The notes beneath the pieces were generated by a model. That model saw only the letters and a list, made by a program, of their open reading frames with translations. It did not search any database and was not told the origin of the DNA. A DNA stretch of 64,000 nt from an uncultured Bacilli bacterium (GTDB taxonomy: Bacteria > Bacillota_I > Bacilli_A > RF39 > UBA660): positions 1-64,000 of the forward strand of contig CAKOMQ010000003.1 of NCBI GenBank assembly GCA_934096715.1, given 5' to 3'. Position numbers and translations under genes: made by a program. Positions 1 to 7,770 of the stretch are shown in pieces. Numbering within the stretch: position 1 is the first letter of the stretch; each line of letters opens with the position of its first letter.

Positions 1-28
1 TCCTCCTTATAAATATTATTACATAAAA

Positions 29-63
29 AATGTAAACAGTATCTTTTTTAACTGTCTACATTT
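29..63 (-). terminator. Intrinsic terminator after rpmF
   Basis: On the minus strand AATGTAGACAGT pairs with ACTGTTTACATT around an A-rich loop and is followed by a T run, so it ends the DUF177-rpmF transcript. Bases 1-8 read AAGGAGGA on the minus strand, probably the ribosome-binding site of the next gene outside the window. Confidence 0.8.
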
Positions 64-80
64 ATTTTATCACTTTAGAA

Positions 81-266
81 CTAGTCTTCATTTTCAACTT
101 TTAATACTGTTTCATTATTATAGTTACCACATTTTGTACATGCTCTATGTGGTCTTATAGGAGCATTACACTTAGAACAATTAGTTAAAGCACCAACTTC
201 TTTTTTTAAATGAGTTCTTCTCATTCTTTTTTTAGTCTTACTTGTTCTTCTTGCTGGAACTGCCAT
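81..266 (-). CDS. rpmF: 50S ribosomal protein L32
   Basis: This 61-residue protein is a component of the large ribosomal subunit. It begins MAVPARRTSK and is very basic at its N-terminus, as expected for L32. It keeps a four-cysteine zinc ribbon of two pairs (CSKC near residue 30, CTKC near residue 43). The gene lies two bases after the DUF177 gene, the classical yceD-rpmF pairing, and shares its promoter and the terminator at 29-63. The usual length is 55-60 residues, so it is complete. Confidence 0.97.
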   Translation of the reverse strand: MAVPARRTSKTKKRMRRTHLKKEVGALTNCSKCNAPIRPHRACTKCGNYNNETVLKVENED

Positions 267-268
267 AC

Positions 269-742
269 TTAATCATCACCTTTCAATAATTCTTTTAATT
301 TTTCTAACCTAGGATCTATCCCAGTATTATTATCATATTCTCCAAGTTCCCAACCATTACCACTCATTTTAGCATCTTCATTATGAGTATAACCTATTGG
401 GACTTCCAATACAATATTCTCCCATAAAAACTCCAAAATATCAAGTGTATTTTTCAAATTATCAAAACAACTTGTAAAATTTTCTTTAATTTCTTCTAAA
501 TTATCATCTATTTCTATAGAAAAAGGATATTCTATAGGCTCTAAAGTTACAGAGTCTTCTAAATACATAATTCCTTCAATATTTAAATTAATATAAGTAT
601 TACAATCATTAATATATATTTTGCCTTTAATAGTAGTATCTTTTAAATCAAGTATTCTTTTATCTAATCTATCATCTTTTTCCGCTTTAAAGTCTATAAG
701 TATTTCATCTTTATAATTTAATTCATTTAAATCAATAATCAT
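269..742 (-). CDS. DUF177 / YceD family protein
   Basis: This 157-residue acidic protein belongs to the YceD/DUF177 family, which is nearly always encoded immediately before rpmF and has been linked to rRNA or ribosome metabolism in other organisms. The family hallmark is the C-terminal DPRLEKLKELL segment. The central part is predicted beta-rich with a stretch of hydrophobic strand residues. Translation starts at ATG behind a GGTGGTGATAT ribosome-binding site. The family assignment is strong; the molecular role is not settled by the sequence. Confidence 0.88.
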   Translation of the reverse strand: MIIDLNELNYKDEILIDFKAEKDDRLDKRILDLKDTTIKGKIYINDCNTYINLNIEGIMYLEDSVTLEPIEYPFSIEIDDNLEEIKENFTSCFDNLKNTLDILEFLWENIVLEVPIGYTHNEDAKMSGNGWELGEYDNNTGIDPRLEKLKELLKGDD

Positions 743-758
743 TTATATCACCACCTCG

Positions 759-805
759 ATTATATCAATTATTAGTTTTACTTTCAATAGAATCTATATT
801 ATAAT
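759..805. promoter_or_regulatory. Overlapping divergent sigma-A promoters
   Basis: Minus strand: TTGAAA (782-787), a 17-base spacer and TATAAT (759-764) drive DUF177-rpmF. Plus strand: TTTACT (777-782), a 17-base spacer and TATAAT (800-805) drive the small membrane-protein gene at 822. The two -35 boxes share a base, so the two polymerases would compete for the site. Confidence 0.75.
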
Positions 806-821
806 TAAATGGGTGAAAGAT

Positions 822-1055
822 ATGAAAGAAGATTTTTATAAAACAGAGTATGGAAAAATACAAAAAGGAAGATTAGATAGACTACTTATTTATGGAATAG
901 CAGGAATAATATTTGGCTTTTATTTACTTATAACTGAAAATACCCTAACTAATATTATAACAGGAATTATCTTACTTCTTGCTAGTTCATTCTTTATAAT
1001 ATCTAGTATTACTTTAAGAAAAAAAGAAATAAATAATTATATAAAGAAAAAATAA
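822..1055 (+). CDS. Small membrane protein, unknown function
   Basis: I do not recognise this 77-residue protein. It has a short basic N-terminus, two hydrophobic segments (roughly residues 22-39 and 44-63) separated by a short turn, and a lysine-rich tail ending KKK, so it is a likely two-helix inner-membrane protein with both ends in the cytoplasm. I chose the ATG at 822 rather than the GTG at 813 because the GGTGA at 812-816 then sits 5 bases before the start as a ribosome-binding site, the spacing used elsewhere in this genome. Confidence 0.7.
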   Translation: MKEDFYKTEYGKIQKGRLDRLLIYGIAGIIFGFYLLITENTLTNIITGIILLLASSFFIISSITLRKKEINNYIKKK

Positions 1056-1068
1056 CATATACTTTAAT

Positions 1069-1440
1069 ATGAATATTAGTGACATTGAATATAGACTAAA
1101 AAGATTAAAAGAAGAAGACTTAATTTGGTTAGTCTATTTTTTTATTGTTACATTTGCTATTATATCAAACTACTATGAAAGACAATATATTATTAATAAT
1201 AATAAAATAGCAAAGAAAAAATTTAAAAATATAAATACTACCATCTTTATAGTAGCGTTCTTTATCTATTTATATTACTTTGTTACAGCTAATATTGACT
1301 TAAATAAATCTACCCGAAAATCTTTCTATGATAATTATTTAAGATACTTTGGTGCCCTTCTATTCTTTGTAGCTGGCGCTATATACTTATACGTAGATTA
1401 TCACTCTAATATAGAAGAAGTAAATGTAGGAATTATTTAA
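1069..1440 (+). CDS. Hypothetical membrane protein
   Basis: This 123-residue protein is not recognised. Three hydrophobic segments are visible (about residues 19-36, 57-75 and 90-109), separated by basic, Asn-rich loops. It follows the two-helix protein by 13 bases and is probably co-transcribed, although no good ribosome-binding site precedes its ATG. Its 3' end overlaps the convergent deacetylase gene by eight bases. Confidence 0.6.
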   Translation: MNISDIEYRLKRLKEEDLIWLVYFFIVTFAIISNYYERQYIINNNKIAKKKFKNINTTIFIVAFFIYLYYFVTANIDLNKSTRKSFYDNYLRYFGALLFFVAGAIYLYVDYHSNIEEVNVGII

Positions 1441-2560
1441 AACTATAATATACTTGATTACTATTTAAAGAAATATTCTTTAACTTAGCTAAAGTGCTTA
1501 CACTTACTATTTGATATCCTTTATTATATAGAATTGGTAATAACTTCTCTACTGCATCTATTGTAGTATTATAAGAATCATGAAATAGTACTATATCTCC
1601 ATCACTTATATTATTTAAAACAGTATTAACTATATAATCACTATTTCTTATTTTCCAATCAAGAGTATCTAAACTCCAAAGAATAACACTCATGTTACCA
1701 TAAGTATCTTTATTTATTCCATAAGGTGGTCTAAATAACTTCAATTCTTTATTAGTTATATCTTTATAAATACTATTAACTTTTAAGTAATCTTCCTTTA
1801 TTTCTTCAGTATCCAACTTATTTAAATTTTTATGACTATACGTATGAGATCCAATTTCATTAGGACTACTATTAACTAAACTAACTAGTTCTTTATTTAA
1901 TTCCATTTTTTCTCCCACCATAAAGAAGGTACTAGTAGCATAGTTATCCTTCAAAATACTTATAAGTCTATTAGTTTTCCCTATATTTGGACTATCATCA
2001 AAAGTAAAAGCAACACTTTTTTTATTACTATCATAATCATATCCAGATTCATTTTTATATTCACTACTTAAATTAACTGTAAAATTTAAATACTTATATA
2101 TTTCATTATAATTAACCCTTAAATATAATATTAAATCTGTATCTATATTATAATCATTAAAATATATTATTAATTCATTATCTTTAAATATATAAGAATT
2201 CTTTCCATCTAATTTAGATAGGATATCTCCAATAAACTTAGGATACTTTAAATATATTAACTCTCTTATTTTATTATTATAATCTTCTATAAAATCCCTA
2301 TTAATTAAATCAGTAATATTTAATTCTTCTTTAGTATCATAACTATATATCTTACTTATATAATCATTATCATTATTTTTATACAAATAATTTATAAAAG
2401 ATTCTTTAAATATATGTTTATCTACTATTTCATATCCTTCTATATAACTACTTGTAGTACTCATAGCTAACTCGCAAGTTTCATTATAGAATTTATTTAA
2501 TCCAAGTAATAAAAGGGTTAATATAAAAATTAATTCAAAATATCTATATACTCTATTCAT
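1433..2560 (-). CDS. Polysaccharide deacetylase (NodB domain)
   Basis: This 375-residue protein is a carbohydrate esterase family 4 enzyme, probably removing N-acetyl groups from peptidoglycan at the cell surface. After an N-terminal membrane anchor and a ~160-residue spacer domain, all five NodB motifs are visible: TFDDSP near residue 187 (catalytic base and metal Asp), SHTYSH (metal His pair), RPPYG, SLDTLDW and VLFHD. The gene starts with ATG but has no clear ribosome-binding site, and it lies about 30 bases after the terminator of the tandem-pseudoknot RNA, so it could be read by transcripts that escape that terminator. A PgdA/PdaA-like role is inferred. Confidence 0.9.
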   Translation of the reverse strand: MNRVYRYFELIFILTLLLLGLNKFYNETCELAMSTTSSYIEGYEIVDKHIFKESFINYLYKNNDNDYISKIYSYDTKEELNITDLINRDFIEDYNNKIRELIYLKYPKFIGDILSKLDGKNSYIFKDNELIIYFNDYNIDTDLILYLRVNYNEIYKYLNFTVNLSSEYKNESGYDYDSNKKSVAFTFDDSPNIGKTNRLISILKDNYATSTFFMVGEKMELNKELVSLVNSSPNEIGSHTYSHKNLNKLDTEEIKEDYLKVNSIYKDITNKELKLFRPPYGINKDTYGNMSVILWSLDTLDWKIRNSDYIVNTVLNNISDGDIVLFHDSYNTTIDAVEKLLPILYNKGYQIVSVSTLAKLKNISLNSNQVYYSFK

Positions 2561-2591
2561 GTTATTATTATTGACTAGAATATTCTAAAAA

Positions 2592-2733
2592 ATACAAAAA
2601 ACTCCATCAATATGATAGAGCTTTTACATTTTCATTCGGGATAACTTATTGCTCGCACCACCCGAGAGCAATTAACATTTCGCGATTGGAATAACTTATA
2701 TCCCGCACCATCCAAGAGCGGTTAACATTTACT
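2592..2733 (-). ncRNA. Tandem pseudoknot RNA, locus 1
   Basis: A transcript from the promoter at 2740-2768 would hold two copies of a ~48-nt motif (2683-2730 and 2634-2680) and end at a terminator whose arms are 602-609 and 613-620 plus 2000, followed by T6. Each copy folds as an H-type pseudoknot: stem 1 (CCGC/GCGG in the first, TTGCTC/GAGCAA in the second), loop bases TTGGA or TCGGG pairing with TCCAA or CCCGA downstream, an unpaired TGGT before the stem 1 3' strand, and an ATAAGTTAT linker. The pairs differ between copies while pairing is kept. The same arrangement recurs at 59.3 kb. I do not recognise the family; it could be a small RNA or a transcription-attenuating riboswitch for the deacetylase gene. 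Confidence 0.75.
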
Positions 2734-2739
2734 AAAAAT

Positions 2740-2768
2740 AATATATCAAACTAAATTGCTTTAGTCAA
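2740..2768 (-). promoter_or_regulatory. Promoter of tandem pseudoknot RNA 1
   Basis: TTGACT (2763-2768), a 17-base spacer and TATATT (2740-2745) on the minus strand. The predicted start falls about seven bases before the first pseudoknot copy, so the RNA would be structured from its 5' end. Confidence 0.8.
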
Positions 2769-2783
2769 TATGTTACACACATT

Positions 2784-3269
2784 TTATTTAAAATCTATAC
2801 TTATATTCTTATCAATCTTTAATTCTCTATAAGTTACTTTACATGTATCAAATAATCTTTTAGACACAATAACTTCATCAGTATCAGAATATTTATCTCT
2901 TAAATAAACAACTTCTTTTATACCTACTTGAATTATCTCTTTAGCACATTCATTACATGGAAATAAATCAACATATATTTTAGCACCTTCTAAATCTTTT
3001 TTATTACCCCTATAATTTAGAATTGCATTTCTTTCAGCATGTACCACATATAAATATTTTGTTTCTTTAGGATCTCCAATACGCTCCCATGGAAATGTAT
3101 CATCATCAAATCCGTTAGGAGTACCATTATAGCCAATAGATAATATCCTATTATCACTTCCAACTATACAAGCTCCAACTTGAGTATTAGGATCTTTACT
3201 ACGCATACTTGATAACATAGCAATAGCCATAAAATATTCATCCCAATTTAAATAATCATTTCTTTTCAT
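2784..3269 (-). CDS. dCMP deaminase family protein (ComEB-like)
   Basis: This 161-residue zinc enzyme belongs to the cytidine/deoxycytidylate deaminase family, converting dCMP to dUMP for thymidylate supply; in Bacillus the homologue is ComEB. The zinc site is complete: HAERNAIL supplies the His and the catalytic Glu, and PCNEC the two Cys. The N-terminus RNDYLNWDEYFM is typical of the family. I place the start at the second ATG (3269) because the bases GGAGAAG just upstream of it make a good ribosome-binding site. It lies directly after priA on the same strand. Confidence 0.92.
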   Translation of the reverse strand: MKRNDYLNWDEYFMAIAMLSSMRSKDPNTQVGACIVGSDNRILSIGYNGTPNGFDDDTFPWERIGDPKETKYLYVVHAERNAILNYRGNKKDLEGAKIYVDLFPCNECAKEIIQVGIKEVVYLRDKYSDTDEVIVSKRLFDTCKVTYRELKIDKNISIDFK

Positions 3270-3282
3270 AAACTTCTCCATT

Positions 3283-5466
3283 CTATATATTTAAAGGATC
3301 TATATCAATTTCAATATTTACATCGTTATTATATAAATATTCATTATCTATTTCCTTTAATACCTTATTTAATTTATCATCAAATCTATATTTAACTACT
3401 ATAACAAATCTATATACATTATTAAACTTAAATACATTATGAGTAGTAGGGCCAAGTACTATAGAAGTATTATCTATATTATTTTTTAGATATTTACTTA
3501 CCATTACAGCTTCCTGACTTGCTTTCTTATAATCTTTACTAGTAACCCTTATACTAGTTAAATAATAGTAAGGGGGATATTTAAGTAACTTTCTTAAATT
3601 CATTTCATAGTTATAAAAACCATCAAAATCATTATTCTTAATAAATCCTAGTATTTCATTATCTGGATTATACGTTTGAATAATTACTTTACCCGGTAGA
3701 TCACTCCTACCAGCTCGACCACTAACTTGACTTAATAATTCATAAGTTTTTTCATTACTTCTAAAATCAGGTATATTTAAACTATAATCAGCATTTATTA
3801 CTCCTACTAAAGTTACTTTAGGAAAATCTAGTCCTTTACTAATCATCTGTGTTCCAAGTAAGATATCATATTCATAATTTTTAAACGAAGTAATTATCTT
3901 ATCATGACTACCCTTTCTAGTTGTTGTATCTTGATCCATTCTAATTATTCTAGCACTTGGAAATAATTTATTTAATTCTACTTCTAACTTCTCTGTTCCT
4001 AGTCCTAAATAATTTAGGCCATCTTCACCACATTCAGGACACAATTTATCAAGCACTCTTGTATAGCCACAATAATGACATCTTAAATTATTACTTGTTT
4101 TATGATATGTTAAAGTAATATCACAATTCTTACACTTATATGTATATCCACAATTTCGACATGTAATTGTAGTAGAATATCCCCTTCTATTTAAGAATAA
4201 TATCACTTGTTCATGTCTTTCTAAAGTACTATTAATATTATTTATTAGTTCTTCACTAAAATAGTAATTTCCTTTTTTAATTTCATCTGTCATATTAACA
4301 AGCACTGTTTCTGGTAATTCTTTATTATTTGCTCTTTTATTAATTTTTAAATACTTATAGACACCCTTTATTGCTCTTGCTCTTTCTTCAAGCCTTGGTG
4401 TAGCACTTCCAAATATAACTGGAATAGAATTATAAATACCACGATAATTTGCTATATCTAAAGCATTATATCTAGGAGTATTATCTTGTTTATAAGTATC
4501 ACTATGACATTCATCTACTATGATTAAACCTAAATTTTTAAGTGGCGTAAATATTGCCGAACGTGTTCCGACTACTACAGATACTTCTCCTTTTAATATT
4601 TTTAAGTATTCATCATACTTCTCTCCTTCAGAAAGTGCACTATGAAATATAGCTACCCTTCTACCAAAATATTCATAGAATCTTCTAACTATCTGCATAG
4701 TCAAGCTTATTTCTGGTACAAGTACTAAACTAGTTTTATTATTCTTAATCATATATTCTACTAAATTTAAATATACTTCAGTTTTACCACTACCAGTTAC
4801 TCCTTCTAAAAGAAAAGTATTATATCCTTTACTGTTTATTACTTCATTATATACATTTTTCTGTTCTTCATTTAAAGTATTTCTTTTTATATCTTGATTA
4901 TCACTTATATTAATTCGATATTTTTCTTTCTTTTCTTCTAATATTAACTCTTTTTCAAGTAAACTCTTAACTGAACTAGGAGAAAATTCACTCTTCTTAA
5001 CTATTTTATTTTCTTTTAAAATATCAATAATTTCTTTTTGTTTAGCACCTTTAACTTTATCTATTAAATCTATATTATCCATATTTAATTTAATAAAAGT
5101 ATCATATTTTTGATAATTATGCTTTTTATCTTTTATTTTTAAACTACTAGGATACATAGCTTGAATAGATGATATGAGTGGAGCCAAAGTTTTATCATGA
5201 ATATATTTAGCAACACTTAAAAGTTCTTCATTTAAAACAATATCTTCATCTATTATTCTTAAGATGCTTTTAAGTTCATATTCACTTTCATAATTATCAA
5301 GTAAATTCAAAACAAACCCATTAATAACTCGATTATTAAAGTCTACACTTACATGCATTCCCACTTTAATTCTGTCCATTATATCTGGCGGCACAATATA
5401 AGTAAAAGCCTTATCTAGACTCTTAGTTTGATATTCAATTAATACTTCAGCATACATCTTCTTCAT
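3283..5466 (-). CDS. priA: Primosomal protein N' (PriA helicase)
   Basis: This 727-residue 3'-to-5' helicase restarts stalled replication forks. It has the N-terminal DNA-binding domain, Walker A GVTGSGKTEVY near residue 225, a Walker B box reading DECHSD where most PriA proteins have DEEH, helicase motifs such as GSATPR and QVSGRAGR, and the eight-cysteine zinc region inserted in the helicase (CRNC, CKNC, CHYC, CPEC pairs near 435-485). The start is set at the ATG at 5466, giving MKKMYAEVLIEY; earlier in-frame codons lie in the thioredoxin terminator. The altered Walker B is a true sequence difference, not a frameshift. Confidence 0.95.
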   Translation of the reverse strand: MKKMYAEVLIEYQTKSLDKAFTYIVPPDIMDRIKVGMHVSVDFNNRVINGFVLNLLDNYESEYELKSILRIIDEDIVLNEELLSVAKYIHDKTLAPLISSIQAMYPSSLKIKDKKHNYQKYDTFIKLNMDNIDLIDKVKGAKQKEIIDILKENKIVKKSEFSPSSVKSLLEKELILEEKKEKYRINISDNQDIKRNTLNEEQKNVYNEVINSKGYNTFLLEGVTGSGKTEVYLNLVEYMIKNNKTSLVLVPEISLTMQIVRRFYEYFGRRVAIFHSALSEGEKYDEYLKILKGEVSVVVGTRSAIFTPLKNLGLIIVDECHSDTYKQDNTPRYNALDIANYRGIYNSIPVIFGSATPRLEERARAIKGVYKYLKINKRANNKELPETVLVNMTDEIKKGNYYFSEELINNINSTLERHEQVILFLNRRGYSTTITCRNCGYTYKCKNCDITLTYHKTSNNLRCHYCGYTRVLDKLCPECGEDGLNYLGLGTEKLEVELNKLFPSARIIRMDQDTTTRKGSHDKIITSFKNYEYDILLGTQMISKGLDFPKVTLVGVINADYSLNIPDFRSNEKTYELLSQVSGRAGRSDLPGKVIIQTYNPDNEILGFIKNNDFDGFYNYEMNLRKLLKYPPYYYLTSIRVTSKDYKKASQEAVMVSKYLKNNIDNTSIVLGPTTHNVFKFNNVYRFVIVVKYRFDDKLNKVLKEIDNEYLYNNDVNIEIDIDPLNI

Positions 5467-5488
5467 AATTATAATTCTATCATACATG

Positions 5489-5510
5489 AAAAAAAGTAGC
5501 AAACGCTACT
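5489..5510 (-). terminator. Terminator after thioredoxin gene
   Basis: AGTAGC, loop GTTT, GCTACT, then T7 on the minus strand. The TAG stop codon of the thioredoxin gene lies inside the first arm. Confidence 0.85.
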
Positions 5511-5802
5511 TAACACTTTCGTATAGTTTTTTTAGTTCGTCTATAGTCTTAAATCCAACAGTTTTTAAAACTAATTCTCCCTTTTTATAGAAGCATAATG
5601 TTGGAACACTCATAATACCTAATTTCATAGATATACTAGGAAATTTATCAGCATTAACTTTTACAACTTTAATAAAATCAACTTCTTCTAATATTTCGCT
5701 TAACATCTTACATGGCCCACACCAGTCAGTATAAAAATCTACTAATACTAAATCTTCATTAATTATACTATTAAAATCATTTTCATGTTCTAAATATATC
5801 AT
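5506..5802 (-). CDS. Thioredoxin family protein
   Basis: This 98-residue cytoplasmic thiol-disulfide oxidoreductase has the canonical WCGPCK active site at residues 27-32 and the cis-proline loop SVPTLCFY near residue 65. The length is slightly under the usual 105 because the N-terminal strand is short. It lies between cvpA and priA on the same strand and is followed by its own terminator, so it probably forms a short operon with cvpA. Whether it is the main thioredoxin or an accessory one cannot be told from this window. Confidence 0.92.
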   Translation of the reverse strand: MIYLEHENDFNSIINEDLVLVDFYTDWCGPCKMLSEILEEVDFIKVVKVNADKFPSISMKLGIMSVPTLCFYKKGELVLKTVGFKTIDELKKLYESVK

Positions 5803-5811
5803 TCTATTCTC

Positions 5812-6510
5812 CTATCCAAACATTACGTTATCCATTTTTAATTTTTCGTCTAATATTAAACTTTCAAATTGTTCTTGAGTAATTAAACCTGCCGACATAG
5901 CTTTAGTTAATATTTGTAAATCTAAAGATTCTCTATCAGTATCTTTATCAACTTTTTTTAGCATCTTTATAATATCATTCATACCATCAGTAGTCTTACT
6001 AGCCATTTTATTTACAATTGGTGTATATTTCATCATAACAGGTGCTAGATTACTTTCATACACAATACCTGCCACAGGTGGTAATTGTCCAAGAATATAT
6101 ATCACCGCAAGTAAATATACCCAAGCAGATAATACTCCTACTATAGCTCCTAAAATTTTTGATGGTAGTATCCATACTATAGTTAAATTAAGAAGTGTAT
6201 TCAAGAAACCTGTTACTGATAATACAATACTTAATAAGCAATATAATAATATAAAAATTATTAAAAACGCTATTGCATTATAAACAAATATATTAATTGA
6301 AAATAAATTATTAAATATTCCACCATAATTAAAGAATGGTAAATACTTAAATAACACTGCTACTATTGTATCTTTAAATGATAAAGCCATTATAATAATT
6401 GCTACAATACCTACAAATTTAACCAATGTTTTTAAGATACCTGCTTTCCAACCTGCATAACCACCAAGTGCTAAAAATGCTACAATCAATATGTCCATTA
6501 CTAAACTCAC
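5812..6510 (-). CDS. CvpA family membrane protein
   Basis: This 232-residue protein matches the CvpA (colicin V production) family: four hydrophobic segments (near residues 5-22, 28-46, 75-102 and 118-142) with the early glycine-rich GGYAGWKAGILKT turn typical of the family. A ~70-residue cytoplasmic tail follows. Translation begins at GTG with AAGGAG eight bases upstream. In Firmicutes the gene commonly sits beside rnhC, as here (divergent). Its biochemical role is unknown; in other bacteria it has been linked to envelope homeostasis. Confidence 0.85.
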   Translation of the reverse strand: MSLVMDILIVAFLALGGYAGWKAGILKTLVKFVGIVAIIIMALSFKDTIVAVLFKYLPFFNYGGIFNNLFSINIFVYNAIAFLIIFILLYCLLSIVLSVTGFLNTLLNLTIVWILPSKILGAIVGVLSAWVYLLAVIYILGQLPPVAGIVYESNLAPVMMKYTPIVNKMASKTTDGMNDIIKMLKKVDKDTDRESLDLQILTKAMSAGLITQEQFESLILDEKLKMDNVMFG

Positions 6511-6595
6511 ACTATCATCTCCTTAGGATAATTATATTATAAAATTAATGAAAAATAAAGAAGATTATGATAAAATATTTTTTAGGTGATTAAAA

Positions 6596-7516
6596 TTGAC
6601 AATAGTTTTTAAAATAAGTGACAATATTCGTGATAAAGTAATAAATTATTACAAAGATAAACTAAGAGAAAAAACTCCACCATATGCAGTATTTCAAGCT
6701 CAAGAAGAAGATACAATTATAACTTTATATGAAAGTGGTAAATTAATGTTTCAAGGAACAAGTGCTGATATAGACGCTAACTTATGGATAGATATGGAAA
6801 AGAAGCTTAATAAAAGAGTTATTAATTATGATGGAACTGAAACTAAGAAAAAAGAAGTAGATTTCATGGATTTAGACACTATTGGCAGTGATGAAGTTGG
6901 TACTGGAGATTATTTTGGACCTATTGTAGTAACCGCATCATATGTATCTAAAAGCAATTTTGATTTTCTACTTAACTTAGGTGTAAGAGATTCTAAAAAA
7001 ATAACAGATGACACTATCCTAAAAATAGCACCCCAAATAATAGAAAAAATACCCCATGTAACCACTATTATGGATAACACTACTTATAACGAAGCTCAAA
7101 ATAAAAATGCTAATATGAATAAAATAAAAGCATTCTTACATAATAAAGCAATATATAACCTACTTCATAAAGATAACTACTCTTATGCTAAGATAGTAAT
7201 TGATGAATTTTGCAGTAAAGAAAACTACTATAAATATTTAGAAGGTCAAGATAATGTAATTAAACATATTACTTTCATGACTAAAGCAGAAGATCAAGTC
7301 TTAAGTGTCGCAGCTTCTTCTATTATAAGTAGATACATTTTCTTAAGAGAGATGGATAAACTTTCTGATGAACTTCATATTCCACTTAAAAAAGGTGCCG
7401 GTATTGAAGTAGACAAAGTAGGAAAAGAAATAGTAGAAACTTATGGCATAGATAAACTTAAATCTATAGCAAAACTTAATTTTAAAAACACAGATAAAAT
7501 ACTAAACAAAGATTAA
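6596..7516 (+). CDS. rnhC: Ribonuclease HIII
   Basis: This 306-residue enzyme cuts the RNA strand of RNA-DNA hybrids. The first ~80 residues form the TATA-binding-protein-like substrate-binding domain that separates HIII from HII. The catalytic domain opens with GSDEVGTGDYFGP near residue 97 (first acidic residues), followed by RDSKK and VIDEFC carrying further active-site residues. It starts at TTG; AGGTGA lies seven bases before it and no nearby ATG fits. It is transcribed away from cvpA and ends at the hairpin at 7516-7538. Confidence 0.95.
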   Translation: MTIVFKISDNIRDKVINYYKDKLREKTPPYAVFQAQEEDTIITLYESGKLMFQGTSADIDANLWIDMEKKLNKRVINYDGTETKKKEVDFMDLDTIGSDEVGTGDYFGPIVVTASYVSKSNFDFLLNLGVRDSKKITDDTILKIAPQIIEKIPHVTTIMDNTTYNEAQNKNANMNKIKAFLHNKAIYNLLHKDNYSYAKIVIDEFCSKENYYKYLEGQDNVIKHITFMTKAEDQVLSVAASSIISRYIFLREMDKLSDELHIPLKKGAGIEVDKVGKEIVETYGIDKLKSIAKLNFKNTDKILNKD

Positions 7517-7560
7517 CAGGAACAACGGTTTCTGTTTTCTATTGTAATATCATTTCTCAT
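7513..7560 (-). CDS. Possible 15-residue peptide ending Cys-Ser-Cys
   Basis: An ATG with AGGAG eleven bases upstream (minus strand, 7572-7576) opens a 15-codon frame reading MRNDITIENRNRCSC. It runs antisense across the end of rnhC and through its terminator hairpin. The good ribosome-binding site and the Cys-rich end are the only support; there is no clear promoter and it may be chance. Confidence 0.25.
   Translation of the reverse strand: MRNDITIENRNRCSC
7516..7538 (+). terminator. Terminator after rnhC
   Basis: ACAGGAAC, loop AACG, GTTTCTGT with one G-T pair, then a short T run. It begins at the last base of the rnhC stop codon. A second AT-rich inverted repeat (ACTGATAA/TTATCAGT, about 7618-7662) follows and is also backed by T residues, so termination may be double. 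Confidence 0.65.
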
Positions 7561-7722
7561 ACTTATATCAACTCCTATCTATTATGAGATAATATAAGTA
7601 TATCAGATATACAAAAAACTGATAAAATTATCAACTTCTAACATTGACATTATTATCAGTTTTTATATTAACATTTATAAGTATTAAATTCTATAATAAT
7701 TTTTATTATCAAGATTTTCGCT

Positions 7723-7755
7723 AGCCGCACCCGTGCTACAACGCACTAGGCGGCT
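7723..7755. repeat. GC-rich nested inverted repeat after surface-protein gene
   Basis: AGCCGC (7723-7728) pairs with GCGGCT (7750-7755), with an inner GTGC/GCAC pair, about 15 bases after the surface-protein stop codon. There is no T run, so it is not an ordinary terminator. It stands out in AT-rich surroundings and belongs to the GC-rich block that starts inside the gene. Confidence 0.6.
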
Positions 7756-7770
7756 CTATTATCGAACGCC

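Noticed and set aside
2592..2733. Pseudoknot element as a T-box riboswitch
   Set aside because: It is far too short, lacks Stem I and specifier loop, and occurs as two independent copies with a different fold; only the UGGU loop is similar.
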